This document shows, piece after piece, positions 13,049 to 23,649 of a DNA stretch of 30,132 nt. The position numbers and the translations under genes were made by a program. The notes under the pieces are model-generated. The model was given only the letters and a program-made list of their open reading frames with translations. It made no database searches and was not told the DNA's origin. Origin of the DNA: Ichthyophonus hoferi (taxonomy: Eukaryota; Opisthokonta; Ichthyosporea; Ichthyophonida; Ichthyophonidae); contig NAOQ01000765.1 in assembly GCA_002751075.1 (NCBI GenBank), positions 1 through 30,132 on the forward strand, written 5' to 3'. The first letter of the stretch is position 1; each line of letters starts with the position of its first letter.

Positions 13049-13943
13049 TCATTGTACATATTTAATACGGCTCTGGGCACACAGATAGAACTCATCTCCC
13101 TTGGTAGTGTCGTGCCATCCTAATGGTCCAATCTCACAATCGGCACATACAAGATACTTGACAGTAGACCCGTCAACAGGATGTGAAAATCCAATGTTTT
13201 CAAAGTGATACATATCCTTAACCAACCAGAAGGTGGTATGGGTCTCTACTTCCTGAGCTGTGCCATCGGCCTTGAGACTCATGTGTGGTAGGGTGTACTG
13301 CAAGGAGGTATAGGGTGAGCATGGGTAGAGGTATGACCTGAGAGGATGACCCCATAGTAGGTGGCTTTTAAGGGGAGGGGTTGTCTCGTGTGGGTATAGT
13401 GTTAGATAAGGAAGTATATTATATTATATTGTATTATATTACAATATATAATAATCCATATATATACATACACACTATACCTACTATATATCATATCATA
13501 CCCTAGATGCTAGTGTTATTATAAACAACTTCTCCTACTATACCTTAGTTTTTAAGACAGTATATTATTGGTGGAATCCACTAATCAATATAATATAATA
13601 TAATGCCATATATAACACTTCCCCCTATATACACTAAGCAGTGGATCACGGCTACTGAATTGTTGGTGCTCAATGTATATATAGCTGGTAGCCTTCACAC
13701 AATAATAGTGTAGGTATGAGTGGAAAATAAAATCGTCAGGAAGCCAGTTACAAATTAATCATTAAAAGTACTTATGAATAAATAATATAAAATGTAAACC
13801 AGTCATAACATCTTCCTCACCTCCTTTTCTACCAGAGATGCAGCATTGGTAGTCAACACCTTGCAACCACAGCGCTCACACAGTACACACTGTGCATTGG
13901 TCTCACCAGGAACAATGTCGGTTATAGCACCAGTAGTAGCCAT
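13049..13943 (-). CDS. RABIF: RABIF/MSS4, Rab-interacting guanine-nucleotide-free chaperone (2 exons)
   Basis: Exon 1 is 13821-13943 and exon 2 is 13049-13297, joined in phase 0 across a GT-AG intron, giving 123 aa, the same length as human MSS4. The family is a small zinc protein that binds nucleotide-free exocytic Rabs (Rab3, Rab8, Rab10 group) and stabilises them or promotes nucleotide release in the cytosol. Zinc ligands appear as CERC (C22, C25) and CADC (C92, C95). The family signatures WLVKDMYHFENIGF (65-78) and KYLVCADCEIGPLGWH (88-103) are nearly identical to the vertebrate protein. The first 18 residues are not conserved, as usual. The ATG at 13943 gives the family length. The loop between the zinc halves (49-62) diverges most. 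The gene is flanked on both sides by ERO1-related sequence, a consequence of the local duplication. Confidence 0.95.
13298..13820 (-). other. RABIF intron
   Basis: The donor is GTGAGG (complement at 13815-13820) and the acceptor TTGCAG ends at 13298. It is AT-rich with short TATAT tracts and holds no other feature. Confidence 0.8.
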
Positions 13944-13957
13944 CCTGTGCTCGAGCT

Positions 13958-14007
13958 AATATATAGTATATAATATAGTATATAATATAGTATATAATAT
14001 AATAAAT
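13958..14007. repeat. 12-base TA-rich tandem repeat just upstream of RABIF
   Basis: Units of ATATAGTATATA are repeated about three and a half times, beginning some 15 bases beyond the RABIF start codon. The array therefore occupies the 5' UTR or core promoter and offers several TATA-like sites on the minus strand. Confidence 0.75.
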
Positions 14008-15572
14008 ACTTGGTGCTGTTGCAATAAAACAGCGTGTTTTTATGTTTCGCTGTTGTTCTCATGCAAAAATAAAATATTTGATTTTAGATATGACACCCAA
14101 TACAATTACTGAATTAATTCATCTTTACCAATTAAAATCAGTGTACACGTAATTGATAATTAACCTAAGACAAGATCCTATGAGTCACGCTGATTATATC
14201 TAAATATTTGTTCAATAGCTAACTATTGGCTCCAAATCATAATCACTAGTAATTAAAAATTAATTAATAGCTAATTATTGATTAATTATGGATTAATTAC
14301 CAAGAACAACGATTTCTCCAATAGCAAGATAATAAATGTATGTGATAAAAATTAACTTGCAATTTAAGTATTGTATCCAATTAGTTAGTAGTTATAAGAA
14401 TGATTTTAGTTTATATTATAATTTTCTACTATGTAGGTTACTATTTTTAATCTAATGATATTAGATTATCTCAAATACCTCTACCTGGGAATCATATATT
14501 TTTCTATTCTTGCAAATAAATAATATGCGTATGTATTCTTTATAACTACTTCAAGCATGTTAGCATTGCATATTATATTGAGCAAAATAATCGACTATTC
14601 TTATGAAATATAAAATACATAGTAACATAAAGTCAACAAAAATTTCAAGCTATAGGGCTTATAAAAAATTCATTTAAATAGCCTGTATTTTTATGATTTT
14701 TAAATACATGTGATTGTGATTATTGTGAAATAGAGTCAACTTTCATCGGTTGATCTTCCGATGGAGAGTTCATAGCATTTTAACTGCTCGTTGATCCTGA
14801 ATTTTCAATTCTAAGTCGTTTTCCATTGTGGTTTAGGTGAGTTTCATTATTAGTAATCACGGATTTCTTGACAATTTCTTCTCAAATGTTGTAATCAATA
14901 CAGTGGTAAGAATAATGTTTACAATCTTCGATTAGGTTTCTGCTTAGATGTTAATTTACATTTGCAAGTTTAATCTTTAATTGCATAAATATACTTATGG
15001 TTTGTAAAACTAGTCTATTTTTGTATTGTGGAAAGACTTCTTTAATATTCAGGATTATCCATAAAAAAACTTTCTCTTGGTAATTATATATATATCATAT
15101 CGATATTAAAAATGTAATTAAAGACATCTTGTTTTAAGTGTTCATGGCATCAATGCCAAGAAAGGTAATATAAGGGTGTGTATGGTTGGTTAGACTTCTT
15201 TGAACGCATGTTGTTAAACCTGTTGTATGGCTTTATTAAGCTATGGCCCTATATCTACCAATAAGTGTACATGTACAAATAGTTAAAGAGTTAAGAATAA
15301 ATATTTTAAGAAATATTTTTAAGAAATACATCAAAAGGTCAATAATAAACTACTTGAAATGGTCCTTGTGTTATAATGGCAATTACGTTATACAAGGGGC
15401 CAATCGTACCTGTCTATCCTGATGCAAAATAAGTCCACGGACTTTATATACACCATTTGGTTAAGGTTTGCTGCTGTGGGGTAACATAATGATTTTTTTT
15501 TTTTGTTGCATTTGCTGTGATAGAAGGCTTCTTCTTTAGGAAGTATAGTATTGATGGTAACATGGCTCAAAT
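14008..15572. other. AT-rich spacer upstream of RABIF; no gene seen
   Basis: Reading both strands gave no recognisable protein or RNA. It separates the RABIF promoter from the 3' side of ERO1 and must hold RABIF regulatory DNA, but no specific site can be supported. Confidence 0.5.
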
Positions 15573-15597
15573 GCGTAAGATGTTTTCTAGTTGTTTG

Positions 15598-15777
15598 TCA
15601 AACCAAATTAATTAGCATTGAGTCCAAATTAAGGCAGCTCATGCTCATTTAGATCCATATTTAATTATGGATCCAATCAAAAGATTGCCAAACCAAAATA
15701 ATTAGTATTTAGTCCTAAATAAGGCAGTTCATATTCATTTAGATCTATATCTAAATTATGGGCCCAGTCAAAAGATC
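15598..15777. repeat. 90-base tandem direct repeat (two imperfect copies)
   Basis: Units starting at 15599 and 15689 both begin CAAACCAAA(T/A)TAATTAG and run through AAGGCAG(C/T)TCAT to CA(A/G)TCAAAAGAT, with roughly 15% differences. The pair forms the left edge of the inserted block and may be its terminal or subterminal repeat. Confidence 0.8.
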
Positions 15778-16299
15778 TATTTAGCAAATATGAGTAGAGG
15801 ATGGTTTATTACTATGTTAATTGAATGCACACTGGCATGTGGTTCAAAGTATAAAATAAAAAAGACGACACAAGTTATGGCGTTTGGAGAAGGGCTTGTT
15901 CAAGACGTTCTCACCACTAAATCTTTGGATAAGGTTTCTTATGAGTTGTTTTCTCATGCACGCTTTCTACTGGGCGACATCAAGGGATGTCTCGGAACAT
16001 TAGAGGGCATAGAAAGGACATAGAAATTTTGCCCCCGTACACCTCATCGGAAGAAGACGACTCCCCACATGCTTTGGCACTCCCTTCAGCTGAATGAAAA
16101 CATCGAGTGCGGGAGCACATCAAAGCATCTGAATATCGAAAACGATTAGCTATATTGAAAGCCAGAGACTACTTGGCTCCTGTACCAATCTGAGACACCA
16201 GCAGGACTGTTGTGCATAGATCGGAGGTAACGACGACACAAGAAGTTGACACCACTATGACTGAGTTAGTGGGCGCCAATTCAACCAACGTTTCTAACA
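15598..16299. mobile_element. about 700-base inserted block with broken coding-like sequence, family unknown
   Basis: The block is present here and absent from the matching position near 11653. It is flanked by TTGTTTG and TTGTTCA, a possible degenerate target-site duplication. The left end is a 90-base direct repeat pair. The rest (about 15790-16290, plus strand) has codon-like composition with a 77-residue open frame at 15790-16023 and further peptide-like stretches such as HIKASEYRKRLAILKARDYL. It looks like the relic of a mobile-element protein with a few breaks. I do not recognise the family. The opposite reading, a deletion in the other copy, is also possible. Confidence 0.5.
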
Positions 16300-16892
16300 T
16301 TGTTCACTAGAGGAACTGCAAGACATAGTTTATCGTGACTTGCCCTGTGTCGAATACTAGCACAGCTAGTGTTCTTTTGTACTTAAGGGCTTTCACTAGT
16401 TGAGAGTTTAATCAAAGATATTCCATGTATCACTGAACTGAACTTGTTCATGATGGGTTCAGGATCCCTTTCATAGAACTACACTATGTTTTCTACATTT
16501 TTAACTATGTGCCTAATACAGTTATTAAAATAATGTCCCCATTTTGTTAGCCTATTGAATGTAGAAAATTGTATACAATGATAATATATATGTTTGTGTG
16601 ATATAGTGTATGCATTGTCTAGGTACTGGATATGTAATTATTTCAGTCGCTCTTGGTGCTCTAGAATTGTAGGAACATTGAGAAGTATTTGATCAGATTG
16701 TTTAATTAGAAATCCTTCATTACAATTTCCAATCAGAAATTCTGTCCATAACCCAATCACATTCGTTACTGGTTAAAAGATACGGGTGTATGATATTCGC
16801 TCAATCAGAATCATCTTAGAAATGTTAATCAAATTAAAATTTTGATGGTACTTTTCAGTAACCAACCACTATACAACATTAAAACTATTATA

Positions 16893-18544
16893 TTACGCCC
16901 CAAATGGGCTCTTCTTATTAAACTTAAACATTACTGGCTTGGGAGGGGTGTATGGTGTGGTGTCGGACAAGTGTGTGGTCAAGGTCCTAAGGTGGTCCAT
17001 CTTGTGAATAGACTGGGCCAGGTGACCTAAAGTGTTGAACAGGGCCACCACCTAGCAGGGAGAGGGAGGGGAGGGAGAGGAAGAGGGAGAAGGAAAAATA
17101 TAAAAAGACAGAAGACAGTGTTAATTTTCAAAACAGTAGCCAAGTGTTAGCATAATGTATCACAGTATATTGCATATTGTATGGTATAGGAAAAAAAGAT
17201 AAAATAATAACTTTTTATGGAACTAGGACGTCAAAAATAGGTATTTATAACGTCGTAGGTCATATGACATCATTTTATATGACTAACCAGCCTGTATATA
17301 AATAAATATATATTGCAACAAGAATTAAGTAACCATATATGGCTTTATCTAATAATATATAATCAATAGACCCACTCACCTCATTTCGTCTCAACTTAAT
17401 AGGACCCAGTTCACGGGTAACACCTGTGAATTGGATGATTTAAAATATTAGCAGAACAATAGAATAATAGATTAATATATTACCTAGGCACATGTCATTC
17501 CCTAACACCTACATATACTTTCTCGTTAAATTAATCCATAAGTTGCACCAGTAAATCGGGTTAAAGTGGTAATTAGTATTATTTGCTATCTGCAAACACT
17601 ATCTGGTGTGCTGTTTCATAACCCTAAAATGAGTGGAAGTGGTACTAAAACACCAATCGGAAAGGGTCAAGCTCTGAATTAATAAAGGAATATATATTAT
17701 ATTATCTGATATTATATTAAAAAACACAAAAGACATCAAGTGTTATGAGAATTAAATAGTATTGACATTGATTTTTTTTTATAAAAAATAAAAAACATTA
17801 AAACATTAAAACACGCACCAGTTTCCTCAGCATAGCACACATCGCCCTCACAAGCAGGGGGCGTATTAGTAAACAAGATCTTAATGGCTGTCCCTAAACC
17901 TTGGATTTGTAGCTGCATTTGGGTTGACCAGGTTAGTATGTATATAGTGGTATATGTAGTACTATTATACTGCTGTGCTGTACTATCCTACATACTTAGA
18001 TACATACATGGTAACTACCATTTATGCTATGTTATGCTATATTACATTGTATTGTACTATACTATACCATACTATGAGGTTATAGCAGATGCAGAAATAG
18101 ATATAGAAGGAAACTCAGTTCGAGAGGTACTTGAGTTCTATCACATGTGTGGATAATTACTGTAATATACTTGCATTGTAGATTGTCTTGTGCATTCTCC
18201 ACGTTATTTCTTCAATTATATAGATAAACATGATACTATATACATTTAGAAAGTGTCTAAAGCATAGATTAATAGCAATGTGGATTTAAGTGCACTAACA
18301 TATACACACATATACATACCTTTCCCCACAGCCTACACTTGGTGCACCCCACACAGTCCATTACCCTAGTAATATTCTGGAACTTGGCTTTAAATTCGTG
18401 TTTGAGTTGGCTGGCTGTCATGCTATCACCCTTAAACTGTAGAGAAGGAATAATGAAGAAGAGAGAGAGAGGGGGAAGTATGGTTAGCAGGTATTATCAT
18501 TAGTAGTAGTATTATTATTATTACTATTATTATTATTATTACTA

Positions 18545-18575
<31 letters not shown>

Positions 18576-21500
18576 TATTATTANNNNNNNNNNNNNNNNN
18601 NNNNNNNNNNNNNNNNNNNNNNNNNNNNNNNNNNNNNNNNNNNNNNNNNNNNNNNNNNNNNNNNNNNNNNNNNNNNNNNNNNNNNNNNNNNNNNNNNNNN
18701 NNNNNNNNNNNNNNNNNNNNNNNNNNNNNNNNNNNNNNNNNNNNNNNNNNNNNNNNNNNNNNNNNNNNNNNNNNNNNNNNNNNNNNNNNNNNNNATTATT
18801 AGTAGTAGTATTATTATTACTAATATTATACCTACCAGTTGGGTTTCATCAAATGCATTTTTAACTAGATTCACATTGGTCAATAGTTGATGCACTAGTT
18901 TTTTAGCTTCTCCATCCTCGATTGGATCCCCGATATTAAACGGATAGGTTGACCAATAGGGTGCGCTCTATAAATACATAATATATGTGTTAGTATATTT
19001 GTAGTTGACAAGTCTATTTATAGATTAAACAATCATACAATATAATATAATATAATATAATATAATATAATACAATACATACAATACAATGTAATACAAT
19101 ATAATACAAAATACAATATAATATAATAAAATACAATACAATACAGTACAACATAAAATAACACATTAAAACCCACCCTACCTTCTCAATAGCTCTTAAT
19201 ACAAACAAGTAAGTAAAGTAGAGGTTTCTAAGCCTCCACGGTCCCTCTCCCTGGGTAAACTCTGGGGCAAATCGCTTGTAAAACATACTCGCATTAGGCC
19301 CCCACTTACCCGTGTTACTATCTGTGATTGGTGGTTAAAATATTTAAGAGGTTAATTTGTTGTTTGGTCAATTCATTCGTTAGTAAGTATCCATTCACAT
19401 TGGTTCGAAGATAGATCAGATGCATAGTGAATGGGTGAGTATTAATGAATCAATTAATTCTCTCGGTAAGTTTCTAATGCCTAAATTAATATAGAGTATA
19501 AAATGGCGTATGAATATATATACACTACCTGTAATTAGATGCTTTAAATGGCGAAATAAGTAATTACTGGCGCCGTTCATTAAATAACCAATAAAACAGC
19601 TAGAATATAAATCACATGCACAATGATTGGGTAGGCCTTAAAAATTAATTAGTTATTCAACAAACCAGTTGAGTCTGCTTTTAAATATGTAGAAAAGTGA
19701 TTAAAAGGTTAGCTAGGCATACTGAGTGGATGCAGTAACTAGCCAACTGGTAAATAGCCAATCAATATATTCATGCATAATATAGGGAGCCCTACCAAAA
19801 AACTCAGAACACACATGGGTAGTAATAGAGGTATGTAACCCTGATATTATTCGGAAGAAGGCTCGTTTCTCTAATGACATCTTCTCGATGTTCTTTTGGG
19901 TAAGAAGTCTGATTGGTGGACAGGACATATTAGCTAATCCGCGTGTGTTCAATTGTAAACAAAAGGGTAGTTTGATTGGATGTATATGTGGTTTAGAGGA
20001 AAAGACATGTTGGGATGGGGTTGACCAATAGCTGTGTATAGGCGATGGAGCACTATGATTGGCGGAATGGGGCCAACCAATCCGTGTATAGATGTAGAGA
20101 CAGATAATATATAGAAACAATAGGAACTATTATATGCAGTGTGTTTTAAGAAAAGAATAAAATAGGATAGGAGTTATGTAAAATAATATGTAGAATAGTA
20201 TCTAGGTAATCACAACACTTACTCAAAGGGGTTCTTAACGTTTTCTATCTCAGGTAGGAAGCAGTTCTCAGTGTAGATTAACTTCCACACCTTGGCCGCT
20301 GAATCCCCAATGTATCTAGTGTAGGGTACATGTATGAGAGGATGTCATAGTGGGTGACGATAGTAGAGATAATAGGATGGTATGTAGGATAGGATAGAGA
20401 GATAGATAGAGAGAGGGGGGAGGAAGAGAAATATGAAATATGAGGTCATACCCAGTAAATCGCTCAGGATTAGCACTTAGATTATACCAACTAGGCCAGA
20501 TAACCATATCGGGTCCCTCTAAGTCATCACCGTCGGACAGATCCCAAAACAATTCCTGATGTATATATGGCTTATATTAGTAAAATAACCAAATTAGGAT
20601 GGTCTACGTCATTATGACCAATAGTAACATGTTAATTCTTTAATGGGATTTAGGCCTTAAAAGGTCGTTATATATAGCTCATTAGCTATGGAATCATATA
20701 ACTTTATAATTTAATTCCAGGAGCTACTCTAATATATCGCCAAATTTAGCTTGCTAATTGTGATAGATCATAGTTTTAATGACTCAATGGGCTACTCTCT
20801 CTTTGGCTCTGGCCTATATAGTTACTCAGTAATAAACTACCAAGCATAATGATTAATATGCAATTACTTGGTAATTAATTAGAATTTCAGGCATTAATTA
20901 GGAAACGCCAAGGTCACGTGTCTACATTATAAGTAGAAAATGAAAACGCATAGTTGAGAAACTAAATTTAACAAACACTTTCTGCTTCAATAAATTGTGG
21001 ATGGTGCCTGACACTTGTTTTAAAATATGGATGACAGATCACGTCAATTAATTGCCTATTAGATAAAATAAGATTTAATTGGCAGATAGTTTTCATTGTT
21101 CACGCCAAAAAAATGTTCACAAAGATGCAATTATAACCTCATATAAAATAAAAGACAACATTAAAACAACCTGTCAATAATAATGCTTATCATGTATTAA
21201 GCAATCATATTATATTTTAAAGATATAACCAGTAAATATAACAAAGCAATCCGATTGGACGTACCTTCTCCGCCTTCAGCATGATTCTATTCATTTTCTG
21301 GCCAGAGGGTTGACTGTAACCCCCGTGGAAATTACTACCAGACCCCCCCCCCCACTCCAAGGATAGTATAATAATATAACATAGTACATAGCATGGTATA
21401 GTGTAAGAATACAAATAATATTTCCTCCTCCACCCTCAAATGTTATAATATTACAATTGGTTTTGACATTCGTATATGTCTTAGCGTATATGCATAAATA

Positions 21501-23649
21501 TATATTACCATACATAGAGATATCATTGTAGGCGGAAATATTATTATAGAAAGATATAATACCATATACACATATATACATATATATATATTACCATAGA
21601 TATGTAATAAAACAAAGATATACCTAATTGAGTCGACAATTGGGTCATGGAAGGGATCATCACATTCGCTATCTAACTGTTAAAATATAACAATCAATCA
21701 GATATATGGAGATTTACAAGACAAAAATGAATACCACATGCAAGCAAGTATATCCAATTAATTCAGTAATTAGTGCAATTAGTATAATTATCATTTCCTA
21801 ACCCGTTGCTTTTACGCATTGTTTTTAATCATAATGCAAGGCCCTACTAAAGAATAGAGATATATACATAATTAAATTAATTAATAATTAATAAAAAAGA
21901 GAAATACTTACAATTTTATTCGGCTGTTGAAGGAAAGGAAGGTCATCCTGTAGTAAAAATATTAGCCAATGAACAGATTATATTAAACAAAGAAAAGGCA
22001 AAGAAATAACAGTGTATAGGCCCCTAATTGTTAACTCTAACTCCCTACTAATTATTAATCAAATAATCACTAACAACCAATCATTAATTTATAATTAACA
22101 CTAGGCATCTACATATGAAATCGTGCTCCCTCATGTGATTAATCTAATCTCTATTTATTAGTTCCTAATCACGCTACATAAAGACCCATTTTGCATTAAT
22201 TACAGATTAATTAAAATTAATTAATTGCGTACCAGGCCACATTGTAAGCCACAGGGATCTTCATCGGTAATATATAATTAGCAGTAATTACAGATTAATT
22301 AGCGTTAATTTATTACATACCGGGCCACACTCCTTCAGTGCACATGATTGCATGCCACATAGACCCTCATCGGTCCAAAAGGGACAGGTCTTATATACGT
22401 TAGTCTGTATGATAGTATGTATGTATGGTAAGAGAATGATGGTAAGATAGCATTATGTGTTAGTCCATCGATTTATAGATGTAGACATATATATAGCTAC
22501 CAATATAAATGCTGGCGTAGATAATAAGATATCATAGTCAATAGATATAGATACAATAATAACTGTGCACACTTTAATTTTATTTCTCCAATCATCGAGC
22601 AGTAATAGATCAAACCACATTCTTCCAAAAATAATAATATTGAGATACTGTACTAAATATAGCGAGTTATAACATGAGATTTATATACAGTATGTCTTCC
22701 ACCCTTCCAGGTCCTGTGAAAGTACATAAAAATAACTAGCATATTAGAAAATATATAGTGCATAGTGCCTCATATAGATATGCAATATATAATATATAAT
22801 ACAACAAATATATAAATAGAGCACCCTATAACTATAACCCTAACCCACCTTGTAATAGCTAAAAAAAGGTTTCTTTAGCAATTGATCGAGCACTGGTACG
22901 ATGTAACTATTGGTAGCATTGACTGTATTGAAATCACAGCAGCAGTCATCTACCTGTCCTACCTGATTGGATCATGTTTGCTAGGGTAAATTAAAGAGCT
23001 ATATCTGTAGGTGTAGATTTTTTTATCTTATCATATTATATTATGTTAGCCAATAATAATACAGAATAAATTCTAACCCATCATATTATGTATCTATGAC
23101 AGTATGGATCTCACAGTAGAGATTATTTAATAATGATCTGATTGGTCAGATTAGCAATACATAGCTATATATAGCTATATGCATTTTCATCATTGTATAC
23201 GTTTAGATACATATTTACCTATATTTAGGTATTTACGCAACTATATAAATATGGTCGTATATATGAACTGGGCACTATTAATGTAATACGCCACACCATC
23301 ACACAACCCATAGCACGTGTATATCTATATGTATATATAGTTCCTATAATATATACTAGCTAATGTAATGACAGATCAATATTATACTTGACATATGTAA
23401 GACAAGCAAAACCTCACAGATGCAACAGATAGAATATGTTATCAACTGTATTCCATTATAAATCCCTTTTTGTATTGTATTAGATTATACCGAATTATAA
23501 TCTAGTATATTGTGTTTTAGCTACATATAAATTCATTCACTTACCAATTGACAAAAACACTCCTCTACACAGACCTCTTTAGCCTGCCCTATTTGCCCGA
23601 TTAAAAATACAGCCCCTATCAGGGCTAGGATTCTGTGTGTAGCCGCCAT
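16893..23649 (-). CDS. ERO1: ERO1, endoplasmic reticulum oxidoreductin (15 exons)
   Basis: Exons in order: 23545-23649, 22849-22962, 22321-22404, 21912-21947, 21624-21676, 21265-21313, 20452-20555, 20223-20315, 19796-19908, 19182-19321, 18836-18967, 18320-18436, 17819-17912, 17380-17423, 16893-17051. All introns are GT-AG, all phases agree, product 478 aa (human ERO1A 468). ERO1 is the FAD flavoprotein that oxidises protein disulfide isomerase in the ER lumen and passes electrons to oxygen. Residues 1-23 are a signal peptide. CFC and DDCCC (31-44) match the N-terminal disulfide region. The shuttle pair is C89-C94 with C99 ([11 protein letters not shown]). [41 protein letters not shown] and the inner CVGCTKC (C369, C372, C375) followed by RLWGK are diagnostic. 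The tail is longer than in vertebrates, Pro/Lys-rich, without KDEL. Small exons 4-6 are set mainly by phase and splice sites and are the least certain. Confidence 0.93.
17913..18319 (+). other. intron 12 of ERO1 holding a coding-like plus-strand fragment
   Basis: Between exons 12 and 13, a plus-strand stretch at about 18067-18156 reads [18 protein letters not shown] followed by LEFYHMCG and a stop. It is kept in the duplicate at 12458-12550 with one stop change. Its composition looks more protein-like than the surrounding TA-rich intron. It could be a scrap of a mobile element or chance; no family is recognised. Confidence 0.35.
18490..18830. repeat. (ATT)n microsatellite spanning an assembly gap in ERO1 intron 11
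   Basis: ATT/TTA trinucleotides with occasional ACT and AGT variants flank a run of 211 N at 18584-18794. The gap is intronic, so no ERO1 coding sequence is missing. Its true length is unknown because simple repeats collapse in assembly. Confidence 0.95.
19029..19150. repeat. pentanucleotide microsatellite (ATATA/ATACA type) in ERO1 intron 10
   Basis: Seven or so TATAA units are followed by ATACA and ATAAA variants. On the minus strand this creates an apparent open frame of Tyr, Ile and Leu, which is an artefact of the repeat. Confidence 0.8.
22186..22263 (-). pseudogene. partial duplicate of ERO1 exon 3 with its donor flank
   Basis: Sequence from 22190 (TTACAGATTAATTA...) through GTACCAGGCCACAT to CATCGGT at 22257 repeats the exon 3 donor side at about 22280-22371 (TTACAGATTAATTA..., CATACCGGGCCACAC, CATCGGT). 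Relative to exon 3 it lacks 18 bases, which keeps frame: [12 protein letters not shown] against [18 protein letters not shown]. It retains a GT donor but shows no usable AG acceptor in the right phase, so it is left out of the ERO1 model. Confidence 0.6.

Larger units (their letters stand above)
15573..16892. repeat. ERO1 3' flank, copy B of the segmental duplication
   Basis: This is the intact-side partner of the broken duplicate at 11.6-12.7 kb. Sequence on both sides of the inserted block 15598-16299 matches 11619-11690 and 11748-12308 with scattered substitutions. It presumably includes the ERO1 3' UTR. Confidence 0.8.

Noticed and set aside
13953-14007. Regularly spaced repeat as a CRISPR-like array
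   Set aside because: It is a contiguous TA-rich tandem repeat without spacers, in an animal genome.
18581-18895. 104-codon minus-strand frame
   Set aside because: Its 5' part is ERO1 exon 11 and the rest runs through the (ATT)n repeat into the N gap.
19014-19286. 90-codon minus-strand frame as a separate gene
   Set aside because: The N-terminal part is ERO1 exon 10; the Tyr/Ile/Leu tail is a translated pentanucleotide repeat in intron 10.
19395-19412. TTGGTTCGAAGA as a tRNA T-arm
   Set aside because: No complementary stem or A-box is present around it and the B-box consensus lacks its last C.
22214-22239. A 26-base extra ERO1 exon between exons 3 and 4 (acceptor GATGAAG, donor GTACGC)
   Set aside because: Its length breaks the phase into exons 4 and 5, bringing an immediate stop; skipping it gives a full-length family-like protein.
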